Positions 15,007 through 23,792 of a stretch of 64,000 nt of DNA are shown one piece after another. A program made the position numbers and the translations under genes. Below the pieces are notes generated by a model. That model made no database searches and was not told where the DNA came from. It saw nothing but the letters and a program-made list of their open reading frames with translations. How positions within the stretch are numbered: position 1 is the stretch's first letter; every line of letters begins with the position of its first letter. Origin of the DNA: Clostridia bacterium (GTDB taxonomy: Bacteria; Bacillota; Clostridia; Oscillospirales; Acutalibacteraceae); contig JAFUHX010000049.1 in the NCBI GenBank assembly GCA_017474045.1, positions 1 through 64,000 on the forward strand. Direction: 5' to 3'.

Positions 15007-16521
15007 TTAGTGGTAGCCAACAAAAATGGCAAGAAGAATTAAAATAATTGAAACTAAAAACTCTAAAACAAAAAGCTTCCATGTAAAACGCATATATTTG
15101 CTGTACGGGATGTTTAAAATTCCAATGGCGATAATCATAATTCCGCTTGTTGGGAAAAGAATATTGCAAAGACCGTCGCTCAAACAAAATGTTAAAACAA
15201 GGCTTTGTCTTTCAATGTTCAGCATATCAACAAGGGGAATTAAAAGCGGCATAAGAAGAAAAGCCTTTGCGGTTCCGCTTCCAATAAAAAATTCAAAAAT
15301 ACAAATTACGGCGAAAATTAGAATAATTGAAGTGTAGGGACCGAAATCCTGAAGGAAATTATATATATAATAGAGCATGGTGTGAATTATTTTTCCCTGC
15401 TTTAAAATATATGTAATACTGATTATAAAGATTATAAGTGGTGCGCAGGGCATAACAGCCATAGCACCGTCTTTGAAGCCCTTAGCCAATTCCTTGCCTC
15501 TGATTCCTGCAATGTGACCTGCGCGAAGACCGCCGATAGCAAATAAAATTGCCATTGAAACCATGGGTAGATAGCTTATTATGTCTGAAAGAGAAGAGTT
15601 TTTAATAAACTTTTGTGAGATGAAGCAAACAACAGTAATAACAAGAACACCGATAATGGCTGAAACAAAGGCCCTGGTTGCTTTGCTCAAATTAGGGTTA
15701 GCGAGAGCTTCTTTTGTGTCGTTTTCATTTAAAAGCCTTTTTCTCAGTTCAAGGTCACTTTCATAAACAATTGATTTTTTCGGGTCTTTTTCAATTTTTT
15801 TCGCGTAAGTAATAAGAAAAGCGGTAAGGGTGGCATAAATTCCGAGAAAAACAAAAATTCTGAATGTCAGACCGGAAAACATCTGAAGATTTGCCATTGA
15901 CTGAACAATTCCGATGTTAAAGGGATTAAAAGTTGCTGCAGAATAGCCGAAAGCAACAGCGATAAGGCTGAAACCGAGTCCGACCAAGGAGTCCCAGCCA
16001 AGCGAAAGGGAAATTGCCGCCGCTAAAGGAACAAGAGTAACTGACTCTTCCAGAATACCGGCAACCGAACTAAGAGCCATACAAGCAAAAATCATAACAG
16101 CCAAAAGAATATATTTTTTCTTTTCATAGCGGCTGACAATGGTTGTCATAATGTATTTTAAAACGCCACTGTTGTCAAGAACCAAAAATGTTCCGCCGAT
16201 AACAATTATAAAAACAATAATGGCAAGACCTGTAACAGCGTCTGAGGTTGAAAAAATAAAAGTTTCAATAGGAGCAATAAAAACGCGCCAAAAGCTGTAG
16301 TCAGCCTCTTCCTTTGTAATTTCGTGATAGGTTCCGTCAATAATTGAACCGTCGTCTCTGGTGTTGTAAACACCGGTTGGAATAATTTGCGTAAGCAGTC
16401 CTGCAAAAAGCATGATTCCAACAAGCAAAACTGTAATACTTATAAGAGTTTTTTTGTTAATTTGCAAAGCTACGTTCTTTTTCTTCGAAGAGTTTTTTTT
16501 CTTCTTGTTTTCAGTATTCAT
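15007..16521 (-). CDS. YfcC/DcuC-type anaerobic carrier, 504 aa
   Basis: This integral membrane transporter has about twelve hydrophobic segments and a Lys/Asn-rich cytoplasmic N-terminus. The segments LTQIIPTGVY at the end of the first helix, PFNIGIVQSMANLQMFSGL in the middle, and FLIGSGTAKAFLLMPLLIPL-like text near the end mark the YfcC family (Pfam C4-dicarboxylate anaerobic carrier). Members are proposed to carry dicarboxylates, amino acids or short peptides; none can be chosen here. GAGGAAAAA precedes ATG 16521. A promoter is visible on the minus strand: TTGCAT (16587-16582) and TATAAT (16564-16559), 17-base spacer. Confidence 0.82.
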   Translation of the reverse strand: MNTENKKKKNSSKKKNVALQINKKTLISITVLLVGIMLFAGLLTQIIPTGVYNTRDDGSIIDGTYHEITKEEADYSFWRVFIAPIETFIFSTSDAVTGLAIIVFIIVIGGTFLVLDNSGVLKYIMTTIVSRYEKKKYILLAVMIFACMALSSVAGILEESVTLVPLAAAISLSLGWDSLVGLGFSLIAVAFGYSAATFNPFNIGIVQSMANLQMFSGLTFRIFVFLGIYATLTAFLITYAKKIEKDPKKSIVYESDLELRKRLLNENDTKEALANPNLSKATRAFVSAIIGVLVITVVCFISQKFIKNSSLSDIISYLPMVSMAILFAIGGLRAGHIAGIRGKELAKGFKDGAMAVMPCAPLIIFIISITYILKQGKIIHTMLYYIYNFLQDFGPYTSIILIFAVICIFEFFIGSGTAKAFLLMPLLIPLVDMLNIERQSLVLTFCLSDGLCNILFPTSGIMIIAIGILNIPYSKYMRFTWKLFVLEFLVSIILILLAIFVGYH

Positions 16522-16725
16522 TTTTTCCTCGCTTAGTAATATTCAAAATCTGCTATGAATTATACAGCATAATGGAAAAATATGCAACAGTTTTTGTATT
16601 ATTATTAGTTTTTATTTATTGTTTTTACAAAGTTAAAACTTCAATAAAATACCATTTATAAAAATGAATTTTAAAATCAAAATAATAGAGCAAACGCAAA
16701 ACTTAATTAAAAGGAGTGCTAACAA

Positions 16726-16923
16726 ATGGCTAAGAGTAGTTCTAAGGGCATGGTACCCGAAGCTCGTGAAGCTCTCGACAGATTCAAGATGGAAGCAGCA
16801 GCTGAAGTCGGCGTAAATCTTAAGCAGGGTTATAACGGCGATCTCACATCTCGTCAGGCCGGATCAATCGGTGGTCAGATGGTAAAAAAGATGATCGAAA
16901 GCTACGAGAAGAACATGAAATAA
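16726..16923 (+). CDS. Alpha/beta-type small acid-soluble spore protein
   Basis: This 65-residue protein would coat and protect DNA inside the dormant spore and be degraded by the GPR protease at germination. It contains the family signatures ALDRFKMEAAAEVGV (the GPR cleavage region; the site is usually E-x-A-x-E-like) and GDLTSRQAGSIGGQMVKKMI. The start ATG has AAGGAGTG before it. It is a single-gene unit with a TTCG-loop terminator. Forespore sigma-G control is expected for the family, but I could not identify a convincing sigma-G promoter upstream. It is one of the two proofs in this window that the organism makes spores. Confidence 0.95.
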   Translation: MAKSSSKGMVPEAREALDRFKMEAAAEVGVNLKQGYNGDLTSRQAGSIGGQMVKKMIESYEKNMK

Positions 16924-16952
16924 CATTATAAGTCATGTAAGACTTAGAAACA

Positions 16953-16980
16953 CCCTTAACTTCGGTTAAGGGCGTTTTTT
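16953..16980 (+). terminator. Terminator of the spore protein gene
   Basis: An 8-bp stem CCCTTAAC/GTTAAGGG with a TTCG loop, followed by CG and six T. Confidence 0.9.
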
Positions 16981-16987
16981 AATAAAG

Positions 16988-17015
16988 AGGCAGCAAAACC
17001 GAAGCTTTGCTGCCT
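16988..17015 (-). terminator. Hairpin after the YfhO-type gene
   Basis: A 10-bp stem AGGCAGCAAA/TTTGCTGCCT lies just past the stop on the minus strand. The T tract is weak (CTTTATT). Confidence 0.6.
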
Positions 17016-17021
17016 TAAACT

Positions 17022-19985
17022 TTATGTTTCCTCTGAGTCGCCGTTCGTGTCAAAAACGCTTTCTGTAACGGTAAAACGTTGGGGAGGCAAAATAACCTCC
17101 GGTCTGATAACTTTAATTTCTTTTCTTGGATAAATTATTTCAAGCTCAACTCTTCCTGTTTTATATGGCGGAACACGCTCTTTAACCGATTCAGCCATTG
17201 CTTCTTTGTTTTCATCAACATTAATTTCATTTTGAATTTCATCAGCTTCAAAAGCAGTGAACAACTCTTCGTCAAAGCTTGAATCAACGACTTCGAATGA
17301 AGGAAGTTTCTTTGTTATGAATTTTTTCTTAGTAACACTCAGAATAATCAACAAAGCTAAAATAACTAAGCTGAAAACTGAAATAACAGTACCGGCTTTA
17401 AGGTTTGTGGGTTCATATTTGAAAACAATGTCGTGGTTGCCTTTTTGAACCTTAATTCCAAGAAGCGCATCTCCGATTGCAACAATGTCTTCCTTTGAAA
17501 CCTCTTTTCCGTCAATGTTAACCTTCCAGCCCTTGTCATAGGGGATAGAAGAGTAAAGAATGCAGTCTTCTTTTGCTGTGAATCTGCCTGTGATTTCGTC
17601 AGTTTCAAAAGATTCAACGCTGAGGGCTCTGCCGCTTAAGATTTCATAACCTTTTTCAAAAATTTCATCATTCATTGTGTAAATATAAAATCTTGCGTTG
17701 CCGCTGGCGCTTTCAAAGGGAAGAGTTATTGAAACTGTTTCGTCTTTTTTATATCTTCCAAGATCAAGAACGCAGTCCTGACCGGCGTCATGTGTAAAAG
17801 TACCGAGGCTTGATGTTACAGAAATATGCTCCTGACTTGCTCCGTCAATTTTGAAATAGATATAGAGATTGCCTTCTTTTTGCATTGTAACATTAAAAAT
17901 TGCTGAAGCCAGAGCGTCGCTGTCAATTTTTCTGTATGAATAGAAGTTGCTGTCAAGAGAGTTATAAAAAGGCTCGGTATTGTTATAGGTAACATAGGAA
18001 ACCGAAACTTTTTCAAATGGATTACCAACACCGGTAGCTTTATCAAAATAATCACCCTGAACCTCAAAGGGATTAATGCTGTAGGAATCCTTGTCGTCCT
18101 GATAGTACCATTGAGTAATCTCGTTGTTTACACAATAGGCAATGGGAAGGGCATAGTTGAAGCTATAAGCTGAAAAGTTGTTAACATCTGTCATGTGGGT
18201 GTAATATCTGTCGCTTAAAACGCAGGGAGTTTCGTTGTTAACAATATATTCAAGTGAATGCATCATGTTATAAACAGGAGTTTGCGGATTATAGGTGTAG
18301 CTGTTTATTCCGTTACTCATAAGACCCAAACGGTCTTGAAGCCTTGAAAGCTTTTCGTAAGCCATTGAAGAAAAAACGGAAACGCCGTTATAGCCAAACC
18401 AGGAGGGGTCCATTCTTGTTCTGAGGCTTGAAAGCTCCATTCTGTAATCATCATGACCCTCAACGAGATCAATATGCTCTTTAATAAGTCTGAAATCTTC
18501 ATAGTCAGATTCATAAGAAGATTTTGTAACGTTGTTGGGGAAGCTCTGCGTGTCGGCAATAATAACCTCACTGCAAACACAAACAGCCAGAAGAACGGCA
18601 ACAGAAGCCGCTTCATATCGTTTGTCTTTGAGAACAGAAAGAAGCAGAATATAAACAACTGAAAAAATTAAAACAATATATGTGCAGGCGTCATCAAAAT
18701 TTTTGGAACCAACCTTGCTGATAATTACAGCGAAAGCCATAACACTAACGCCGACTACGGCAATTTGCCTTGTGGTGAATTCATTTAATCTTCTGAAAAC
18801 CTTGAAGGCCATGATAAGAAGAATAAACGAATACATGAAGGAATATCTGTAGGGAAGGTCGTTGGGATAGTGGAAGCCATGCCAGATATAATTAAAAATG
18901 TTGAAGTTAAAAGAAATAAAGAAGAAACCAAGAAGGCCGATTGTTGCGGTTTTCTCTTTTTTGGAAATTGTTTTTGAAAAGAAATAAAGAGGTGCAAGAA
19001 TAACTGTCAAAAGTCCGCAATAAATGTTGGGCAAAACGTCATCGCCGCTGCTTCTGATTGTTGTTTCAAGACCCGGAAGGTGATTGGCAAAGAAATCAAA
19101 AAATCCGAAATAAGTTTTGTAGTCAGTTGGGAAAGTTCCGGATGTGGCAGAGCAGTTTGAAAGAATTGAAAGGGTGGGAAGAAGCGCAAACGCCATAATG
19201 CCCGCTGAAAGAAAAGAAGACAAGGCAAAAATTACGCCGCTTCTGAAAAAGCGTGAGTTTTTCAGCTTTTTAAACTTAACTTCGTCCTCATAATTTTCTT
19301 TTAAAACAGAAGACATTGAATAGTGTGAAATGTAGTAATAACAAAAATAAACAACAGCAAACATGCAAAGCATGAATGACATATAGTAGTTTGAAAACAT
19401 TGAAAGTGAAAGTCCGGCAACATAATGCCAGATTTTTCCATGATCAATAATGTTTTCGATTCCTAAAAGAATAACAGGAAGAAGAATCATGGCGTCAAGC
19501 CACATAACGTTCCAATAATAAGCTAACATATAGGAACAAAAAGCATAAAACATTGAAAAACTTACAGAGGCTGCACTATGGCTCTTTTGTGATTTTTTAA
19601 GATAATAGCTGAAGGTTGAAGCTGAAAGGGCGGCTTTAATAAGAACCATTGCACCAATGGCTTCAGGAATGTTTTTATGCCCGAAAAAAACAATAATTGC
19701 GCCAATCGGGCTTGAAAGATAATTAAAATAGTTGCCGAGAAAACAGCTTCCGAGGCCGGAAGTCCAGGAATAGTTCAAAGTGTCTTTTGAAAAAAGCTTA
19801 TCATAAAGTTCGGCAAAAAGCGGTCCGTACTGATGATAAAGATCCATTCTTAACACGGTCTGATCACCAAAAGGAAAAACCTGAGTAATCAGATAAATTA
19901 TGAGCATTGTTCCTGCGGTGGCAAGAAAAGAAAGAAAAATAAATCTGTTAGAATATAAAAGTGAGTTACTTTTTTTATTAATCAT
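17022..19985 (-). CDS. YfhO-family polytopic membrane protein, 987 aa
   Basis: This very large membrane protein of the YfhO family resembles GT-C glycosyltransferases. Bacillus YfhO has been linked to glycosylation of lipoteichoic acid. The signature FPFGDQTVLRMDLYHQYGP is at about 37-55. About a dozen hydrophobic segments extend to residue 480. A large extracellular part (about 490-840) ends with GWKVNIDG and GNHDIVFKYEPTNLKAGTVIS before a last helix (about 845-865). The cytoplasmic tail of some 110 residues is unusually long, acidic at first and then rich in Pro, Arg, Glu and Ile/Val. A promoter (TTGCAG 20064-20059, TATTAT 20041-20036) lies upstream. The sugar and acceptor are unknown. Confidence 0.85.
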   Translation of the reverse strand: MINKKSNSLLYSNRFIFLSFLATAGTMLIIYLITQVFPFGDQTVLRMDLYHQYGPLFAELYDKLFSKDTLNYSWTSGLGSCFLGNYFNYLSSPIGAIIVFFGHKNIPEAIGAMVLIKAALSASTFSYYLKKSQKSHSAASVSFSMFYAFCSYMLAYYWNVMWLDAMILLPVILLGIENIIDHGKIWHYVAGLSLSMFSNYYMSFMLCMFAVVYFCYYYISHYSMSSVLKENYEDEVKFKKLKNSRFFRSGVIFALSSFLSAGIMAFALLPTLSILSNCSATSGTFPTDYKTYFGFFDFFANHLPGLETTIRSSGDDVLPNIYCGLLTVILAPLYFFSKTISKKEKTATIGLLGFFFISFNFNIFNYIWHGFHYPNDLPYRYSFMYSFILLIMAFKVFRRLNEFTTRQIAVVGVSVMAFAVIISKVGSKNFDDACTYIVLIFSVVYILLLSVLKDKRYEAASVAVLLAVCVCSEVIIADTQSFPNNVTKSSYESDYEDFRLIKEHIDLVEGHDDYRMELSSLRTRMDPSWFGYNGVSVFSSMAYEKLSRLQDRLGLMSNGINSYTYNPQTPVYNMMHSLEYIVNNETPCVLSDRYYTHMTDVNNFSAYSFNYALPIAYCVNNEITQWYYQDDKDSYSINPFEVQGDYFDKATGVGNPFEKVSVSYVTYNNTEPFYNSLDSNFYSYRKIDSDALASAIFNVTMQKEGNLYIYFKIDGASQEHISVTSSLGTFTHDAGQDCVLDLGRYKKDETVSITLPFESASGNARFYIYTMNDEIFEKGYEILSGRALSVESFETDEITGRFTAKEDCILYSSIPYDKGWKVNIDGKEVSKEDIVAIGDALLGIKVQKGNHDIVFKYEPTNLKAGTVISVFSLVILALLIILSVTKKKFITKKLPSFEVVDSSFDEELFTAFEADEIQNEINVDENKEAMAESVKERVPPYKTGRVELEIIYPRKEIKVIRPEVILPPQRFTVTESVFDTNGDSEET

Positions 19986-20155
19986 TTTTGACCTTCTTTC
20001 AAATGATTTTTATAAATTTAAACACATACTCTTAAATAATACATTAATTATCAAAAATCTGCAATAGTTTTGGAAATTAAAAATCTTTTTCTTTTTGTTC
20101 TAAGTCAGGACACGCCCTCATAGTCTTTAATATATCAAAGCAAGAGGGTGGAAAA

Positions 20156-21166
20156 ATGAAAAAAATAATTAAAGACAATTTCGACAGCGCGGTTTCATGT
20201 ATTTCAACTGATCTGAGGAAAAAACTGCTTTTGCTCAGCCCTGAAATTAAAAATAAAACTTACGAAATCCGTTTAAGAGAAAACAGACCGATTATTCTTT
20301 TTGGCTCGTATTCCGCAGCATTTTTTAACTCTGATTCATCAATAAGCTTCAACAAAAGAAGCGACAGTCTGATTTTTTCAGAAGAAGAGCTTTCAGACAC
20401 ATTTAATCGTCTCTGTTCCTACAGTGTTCATACTCATCACGCAAACATTATAAACGGTTTTGTCACCATGAAGGAAGGGCACCGAGTGGGTATTGCCGGA
20501 ACAGCAGTATGTTCCCCTGAGGGCGAGATTATTAACATTAAAAATATTTCATCCCTTAATATCAGAATTGCCAGAAGTGTTCCCGGATGTTGCGAGGAGC
20601 TTTTAAAATATTTCTTAAAAGAGAGCAGAAAAAGTCTTCTTATTGCAGGTCCTCCGGGTTCGGGTAAAACAACCTTGCTTCGTGATTTTGCTGAAAAAAT
20701 TTCAAGCGGAGAACTTTGCAAAATAATGAAAACAACCGTAATTGATGAAAGAGAAGAAATTATTCAAAAAAATGATTTTAACGGAAACTGCGATGTTTTA
20801 AAGGGTTATCCTAAAGAATACGCCATAACAAGTGCAATCAAAACCCTGTCACCTGAAATAATTATCTGCGATGAAATTGCAACAGAAAAAGAAATAAGCG
20901 CAATAAGCCGAGCTGTTAACTCCGGAGTCAGATTTATTGCAACTGTTCACGCTTCTGATTTTGATGAACTTGTTTCAAGGCCTCAGATTGAAAGGTTGCT
21001 TGAAACTTTTTCCTTTGATAGTGTTGTGCTTCTTGAAAACGCCCTTAATCCTTGCAAAATCAAACAAATTTATGAATCCGGTGATGTTCTTGATGAAATA
21101 TATAGGCGCCGCAGCGGTATTTATGGCGCTGACATTTGCGGGGATTTACATTTCAATGCTTCTTAA
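20156..21166 (+). CDS. spoIIIAA: Stage III sporulation ATPase SpoIIIAA
   Basis: This cytoplasmic ATPase of the SpoIIIA-SpoIIQ channel resembles type II/IV secretion motors and is needed in the mother cell during engulfment. The 336-residue protein shows Walker A AGPPGSGKTTLL (about 164-175), VIDEREEI and Walker B EIIICDEIA (about 233-241), then a TVHAS segment as in secretion ATPases. AGAGGGTGG precedes ATG 20156. The 3' end overlaps the likely spoIIIAB start by 74 bases. Sigma-E control is expected in Bacillus; I see only a weak CATAGTCT (20119-20126) and no good -35, so I do not call a promoter. Confidence 0.95.
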   Translation: MKKIIKDNFDSAVSCISTDLRKKLLLLSPEIKNKTYEIRLRENRPIILFGSYSAAFFNSDSSISFNKRSDSLIFSEEELSDTFNRLCSYSVHTHHANIINGFVTMKEGHRVGIAGTAVCSPEGEIINIKNISSLNIRIARSVPGCCEELLKYFLKESRKSLLIAGPPGSGKTTLLRDFAEKISSGELCKIMKTTVIDEREEIIQKNDFNGNCDVLKGYPKEYAITSAIKTLSPEIIICDEIATEKEISAISRAVNSGVRFIATVHASDFDELVSRPQIERLLETFSFDSVVLLENALNPCKIKQIYESGDVLDEIYRRRSGIYGADICGDLHFNAS

Positions 21167-21593
21167 AAAGCGAAGTGAATATCTTGAAAAAACTGTTTTG
21201 CTTATTGAGTGTTTGATTCTTGAAATCGAATATTCTTCAGAAACACTTTATGAAATTATAAAATGCTTCAGCTTAAGAAATGAATTCAAGTGCCTTGACT
21301 ATCTTTTAAACTGCAACAGCTTGATTGAAGAAGGAGTAGAGTATCCTAATGCATGGTCCGATTCGGTTTCCAACAGTAAATTTTTTAATAAAAACGAAAA
21401 AGAAAAAATGCTTCAATTAGGAAGAATTCTTGGCAGCAGTAATATGCAGACCCAAAAAAGAAAGATGAAAATTTATCTGGAATACTTCAATAATTTTCTG
21501 TTTGTGTCCAAAAAAGCTGAAGAAAAATATGCTTCAGTTTTCCTTTATTCAGGAACATTACTGGGCTTTGGATTGTTTATTATCATAATTTAG
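21093..21593 (+). CDS. spoIIIAB: Stage III sporulation protein SpoIIIAB
   Basis: This 166-residue membrane protein of the SpoIIIA channel resembles GspF-type platform proteins. It has a helix at each end and a helical middle with LIECLILEIEYSSETLYEI. I chose ATG 21093 (MKYIGAAAV) because GGTGAT lies seven bases upstream and the family starts with this short hydrophobic helix. The open frame extends further up inside spoIIIAA but without a ribosome site. The overlap with spoIIIAA (74 bases) is long and implies coupled translation. Confidence 0.9.
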   Translation: MKYIGAAAVFMALTFAGIYISMLLKKRSEYLEKTVLLIECLILEIEYSSETLYEIIKCFSLRNEFKCLDYLLNCNSLIEEGVEYPNAWSDSVSNSKFFNKNEKEKMLQLGRILGSSNMQTQKRKMKIYLEYFNNFLFVSKKAEEKYASVFLYSGTLLGFGLFIIII

Positions 21594-21616
21594 TTTGTTA
21601 TTAAGGCGAGGTTAAG

Positions 21617-21811
21617 ATGGAAATTGAGTTGATTTTTAAAATTGCAGCAATCGGAATAATTATTGCTCTTTTAAATCAGTTTCTTACAAAGGCAGATAAA
21701 GGTGAATACGCAATGTTTACAACGATTGCCGGAATAATTATTGCTCTTTTAATGATAATTCCGGAAATATTGAATTTGTTTGAGGCGATAAAGGAGTTGA
21801 CTGACTATTAG
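21617..21811 (+). CDS. spoIIIAC: Stage III sporulation protein SpoIIIAC
   Basis: This is a 64-residue protein with two membrane helices, the standard length and form of SpoIIIAC. FLTKADKGEYAMFTTIAG lies in the loop. It is a small membrane part of the mother cell-forespore channel. GGCGAGG precedes the ATG. Its stop overlaps the start region of spoIIIAD. Confidence 0.93.
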   Translation: MEIELIFKIAAIGIIIALLNQFLTKADKGEYAMFTTIAGIIIALLMIIPEILNLFEAIKELTDY

Positions 21812-21812
21812 T

Positions 21813-22196
21813 TTGGTTTTAAAAGTTTCTGCCTTTGCGCTTGCATCAGTTTTGATAACTGCCGCTATTGAAAAACAAAACAAAGAAATTTCATTGATAA
21901 TCAAGATTTTCAGCAGCTTTTCCGTGGCTCTTTTTGTTTTCAAAAATTCATTTTCCGCCTTTTCAGAGCTTTTTGAAAAATTTAATGCTGTTTCATCTCA
22001 GAGTCGGATTATATCTGTGATTCTCAAAGGTGGAGCAATATGCGTAATTTCAGGCCTCGTCAGCGATATTTGCAAAGAAAGCGGAAACACAGCCTTGTCC
22101 GGAACGGTTGACTTCGCTTCAAGAGCAATCATATTTACTTTGTCTGTTCCGCTTATAGAAATGATTATAGAAACAGCTTTGTCTTTTATAAAATAA
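21813..22196 (+). CDS. spoIIIAD: Stage III sporulation protein SpoIIIAD (non-ATG start)
   Basis: This is a membrane component of the SpoIIIA channel, about 127 residues with four hydrophobic segments and the family text AFALASVLITAAIEKQNKEIS at the start. No ATG is available. The listed TTG is 16 bases from AAGGAG (21791-21796), which is too far; in-frame CTG 21801 and ATT 21807 lie 4 and 10 bases from it. One of these probably initiates, coupled to the end of spoIIIAC. The start is therefore uncertain by up to four codons. Confidence 0.85.
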   Translation: MVLKVSAFALASVLITAAIEKQNKEISLIIKIFSSFSVALFVFKNSFSAFSELFEKFNAVSSQSRIISVILKGGAICVISGLVSDICKESGNTALSGTVDFASRAIIFTLSVPLIEMIIETALSFIK

Positions 22197-22197
22197 T

Positions 22198-23307
22198 ATG
22201 AAAAAACTAATTTTATTAATTTTAGCAGTAATTTCGCTCTCTTTTCTTTTTTCAAGCTTGGTCTATTGCGTTGGTGAAAGCGAATTTAATGAAAAAATGA
22301 ATGGTGACTTATGGAATGCCGTTGATAATGATACAGCACAGGCACTTGATTATTTTGAAATTGATATTTTTAATCCGGCGGGTATTTTTGATTTTTCACT
22401 TTCATCGCTTGCTGAATATTTTAAAGACGATTTAACGGTCAAGCTTAAAGCTATATTAAGCTTTTTTCTTTCAGCCTGCGCGCTGTTGGTTGTTTCTTCT
22501 TCGTTTTCAGCTATCATAAAAAGCGAAAGCAACTCAGAAATGTTTGAAATACTTTTGATAATTCTTTCAGTGATTATCAGCCTGAGCGGAATGAAGAACA
22601 CAATTAATACCTTGATTTCCATGCTCAACGTGGGAGCGAAGTTTATGGTTGCCTTTATTCCTGTTTTTGCTTCACTTGTGGCTTTTTCAGGAAGTGTTTC
22701 TGCCGCTTTTACATATAATACTGTGGTTCTTGGCTTCGCACAGGGAATATCAGCGTTTGTTAAGAACTATGGCGAAAAAATAATCGGTTCATTTTTCTGC
22801 CTTGTGATTTCTTTTTCAATGAATAAAGAAATTAATCTTGATAGGTTCGTTTCGATGTTCAGCAGGTTTTCTACAGTAGCAATTGGTCTTTTTTCAACGG
22901 TTTTTGCTTCTTTGCTCTCAATTAAAAATATTCTTTCGGTTTCGATTGATTCTGTTGGTGTAAGAGGAATTAAATTTATTGTCAGCAGTATGATACCGGT
23001 TGTCGGTTCGGCAATCAGTGAAGCATATTCATCTTTGCTTGGAAGTATAGGCGTTATAAAAGGCTCTGTTGCGGCGTTCGGAATAATCGCGATAATAATA
23101 ATCAGCTTTCCGGCGTTGGTTGAGGGTGTTGTGTTATTTTGCGCTCTGAGTATTCTTTCCTTTCTTTCTGAAATGCTGAGTTTATTAAAGGTAGCTTCGC
23201 TTCTTAAAGGCTTTTGTGTCGGAATAAAATTTCTTTTGTTATTGGCTGTTTTTGAGGTTTTCATAATGATAATTTCAACAGCTCTTTTAATAAGCTTCAA
23301 GGGGTGA
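22198..23307 (+). CDS. spoIIIAE: Stage III sporulation protein SpoIIIAE
   Basis: This is the largest membrane protein of the SpoIIIA complex, 369 residues with a signal peptide (about 1-25) and some seven or eight later hydrophobic segments. The conserved central part VGVRGIKFIVSSMIPVVGSA is at about 258-277. It starts one base after the spoIIIAD stop with no visible ribosome site (only AAAATAAT before the ATG), so translation most likely continues from spoIIIAD by coupling. Confidence 0.92.
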   Translation: MKKLILLILAVISLSFLFSSLVYCVGESEFNEKMNGDLWNAVDNDTAQALDYFEIDIFNPAGIFDFSLSSLAEYFKDDLTVKLKAILSFFLSACALLVVSSSFSAIIKSESNSEMFEILLIILSVIISLSGMKNTINTLISMLNVGAKFMVAFIPVFASLVAFSGSVSAAFTYNTVVLGFAQGISAFVKNYGEKIIGSFFCLVISFSMNKEINLDRFVSMFSRFSTVAIGLFSTVFASLLSIKNILSVSIDSVGVRGIKFIVSSMIPVVGSAISEAYSSLLGSIGVIKGSVAAFGIIAIIIISFPALVEGVVLFCALSILSFLSEMLSLLKVASLLKGFCVGIKFLLLLAVFEVFIMIISTALLISFKG

Positions 23308-23311
23308 TTTT

Positions 23312-23788
23312 TTGAGCTTTTCAGATGATTGGATAAAGCTTTTGTCTGTCGTAACAATAATCAGCGCGATTATTTCGGCAGTTGTTCCCAAATCGGCTTG
23401 CAAAAAATCATTTTCAGTTTTGTGCTCAGTTGTTTTAATTTGTGTTTTTATTGTTCCTTTTGAAAAAAACATTACTGACTATCTGAGTGAATTTGACGCA
23501 GTAAATAAATCTAAGGAAGAGATTTCTGAAGAACTCAGCGAGCAGTCAGTTAAGGGGCTTAGAAATGCGGGCGAAGAGGGAATTGAAAAGGTTGTTTCTG
23601 ATTTCCTCAAAAGTCAAAAAATAAGTTTTACATCAGTAACAGCCGTTTGCGAAATAAAAAATGAAAAGCTGATTATTGAAAAAATAACAATTTTTTCCTC
23701 AATTGCTCCCGAAAACAAAGATAAAGTTAAAAAAGAGCTTTATTCGTTGCTTGGTTCAGAATGTGAAATAATTTTTGTTGTGGGGTGA
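23312..23788 (+). CDS. spoIIIAF: Stage III sporulation protein SpoIIIAF
   Basis: This is a 158-residue protein with two N-terminal membrane helices (about 8-26 and 32-50) and a soluble C-terminal domain, as in SpoIIIAF. The start is TTG 23312 with GGGGTGAT just upstream. It overlaps nothing but ends four bases before the spoIIIAG ATG. Confidence 0.88.
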   Translation: MSFSDDWIKLLSVVTIISAIISAVVPKSACKKSFSVLCSVVLICVFIVPFEKNITDYLSEFDAVNKSKEEISEELSEQSVKGLRNAGEEGIEKVVSDFLKSQKISFTSVTAVCEIKNEKLIIEKITIFSSIAPENKDKVKKELYSLLGSECEIIFVVG

Positions 23789-23792
23789 AAAA

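Noticed and set aside
16620..16725. Sigma-G promoter of the spore protein gene
   Set aside because: TGAATT and CATTTATA are present but with wrong spacing and order, so no promoter was called.
20100..20155. Sigma-E promoter of spoIIIAA
   Set aside because: CATAGTCT resembles a -10 box, but no matching -35 is seen at the right distance.
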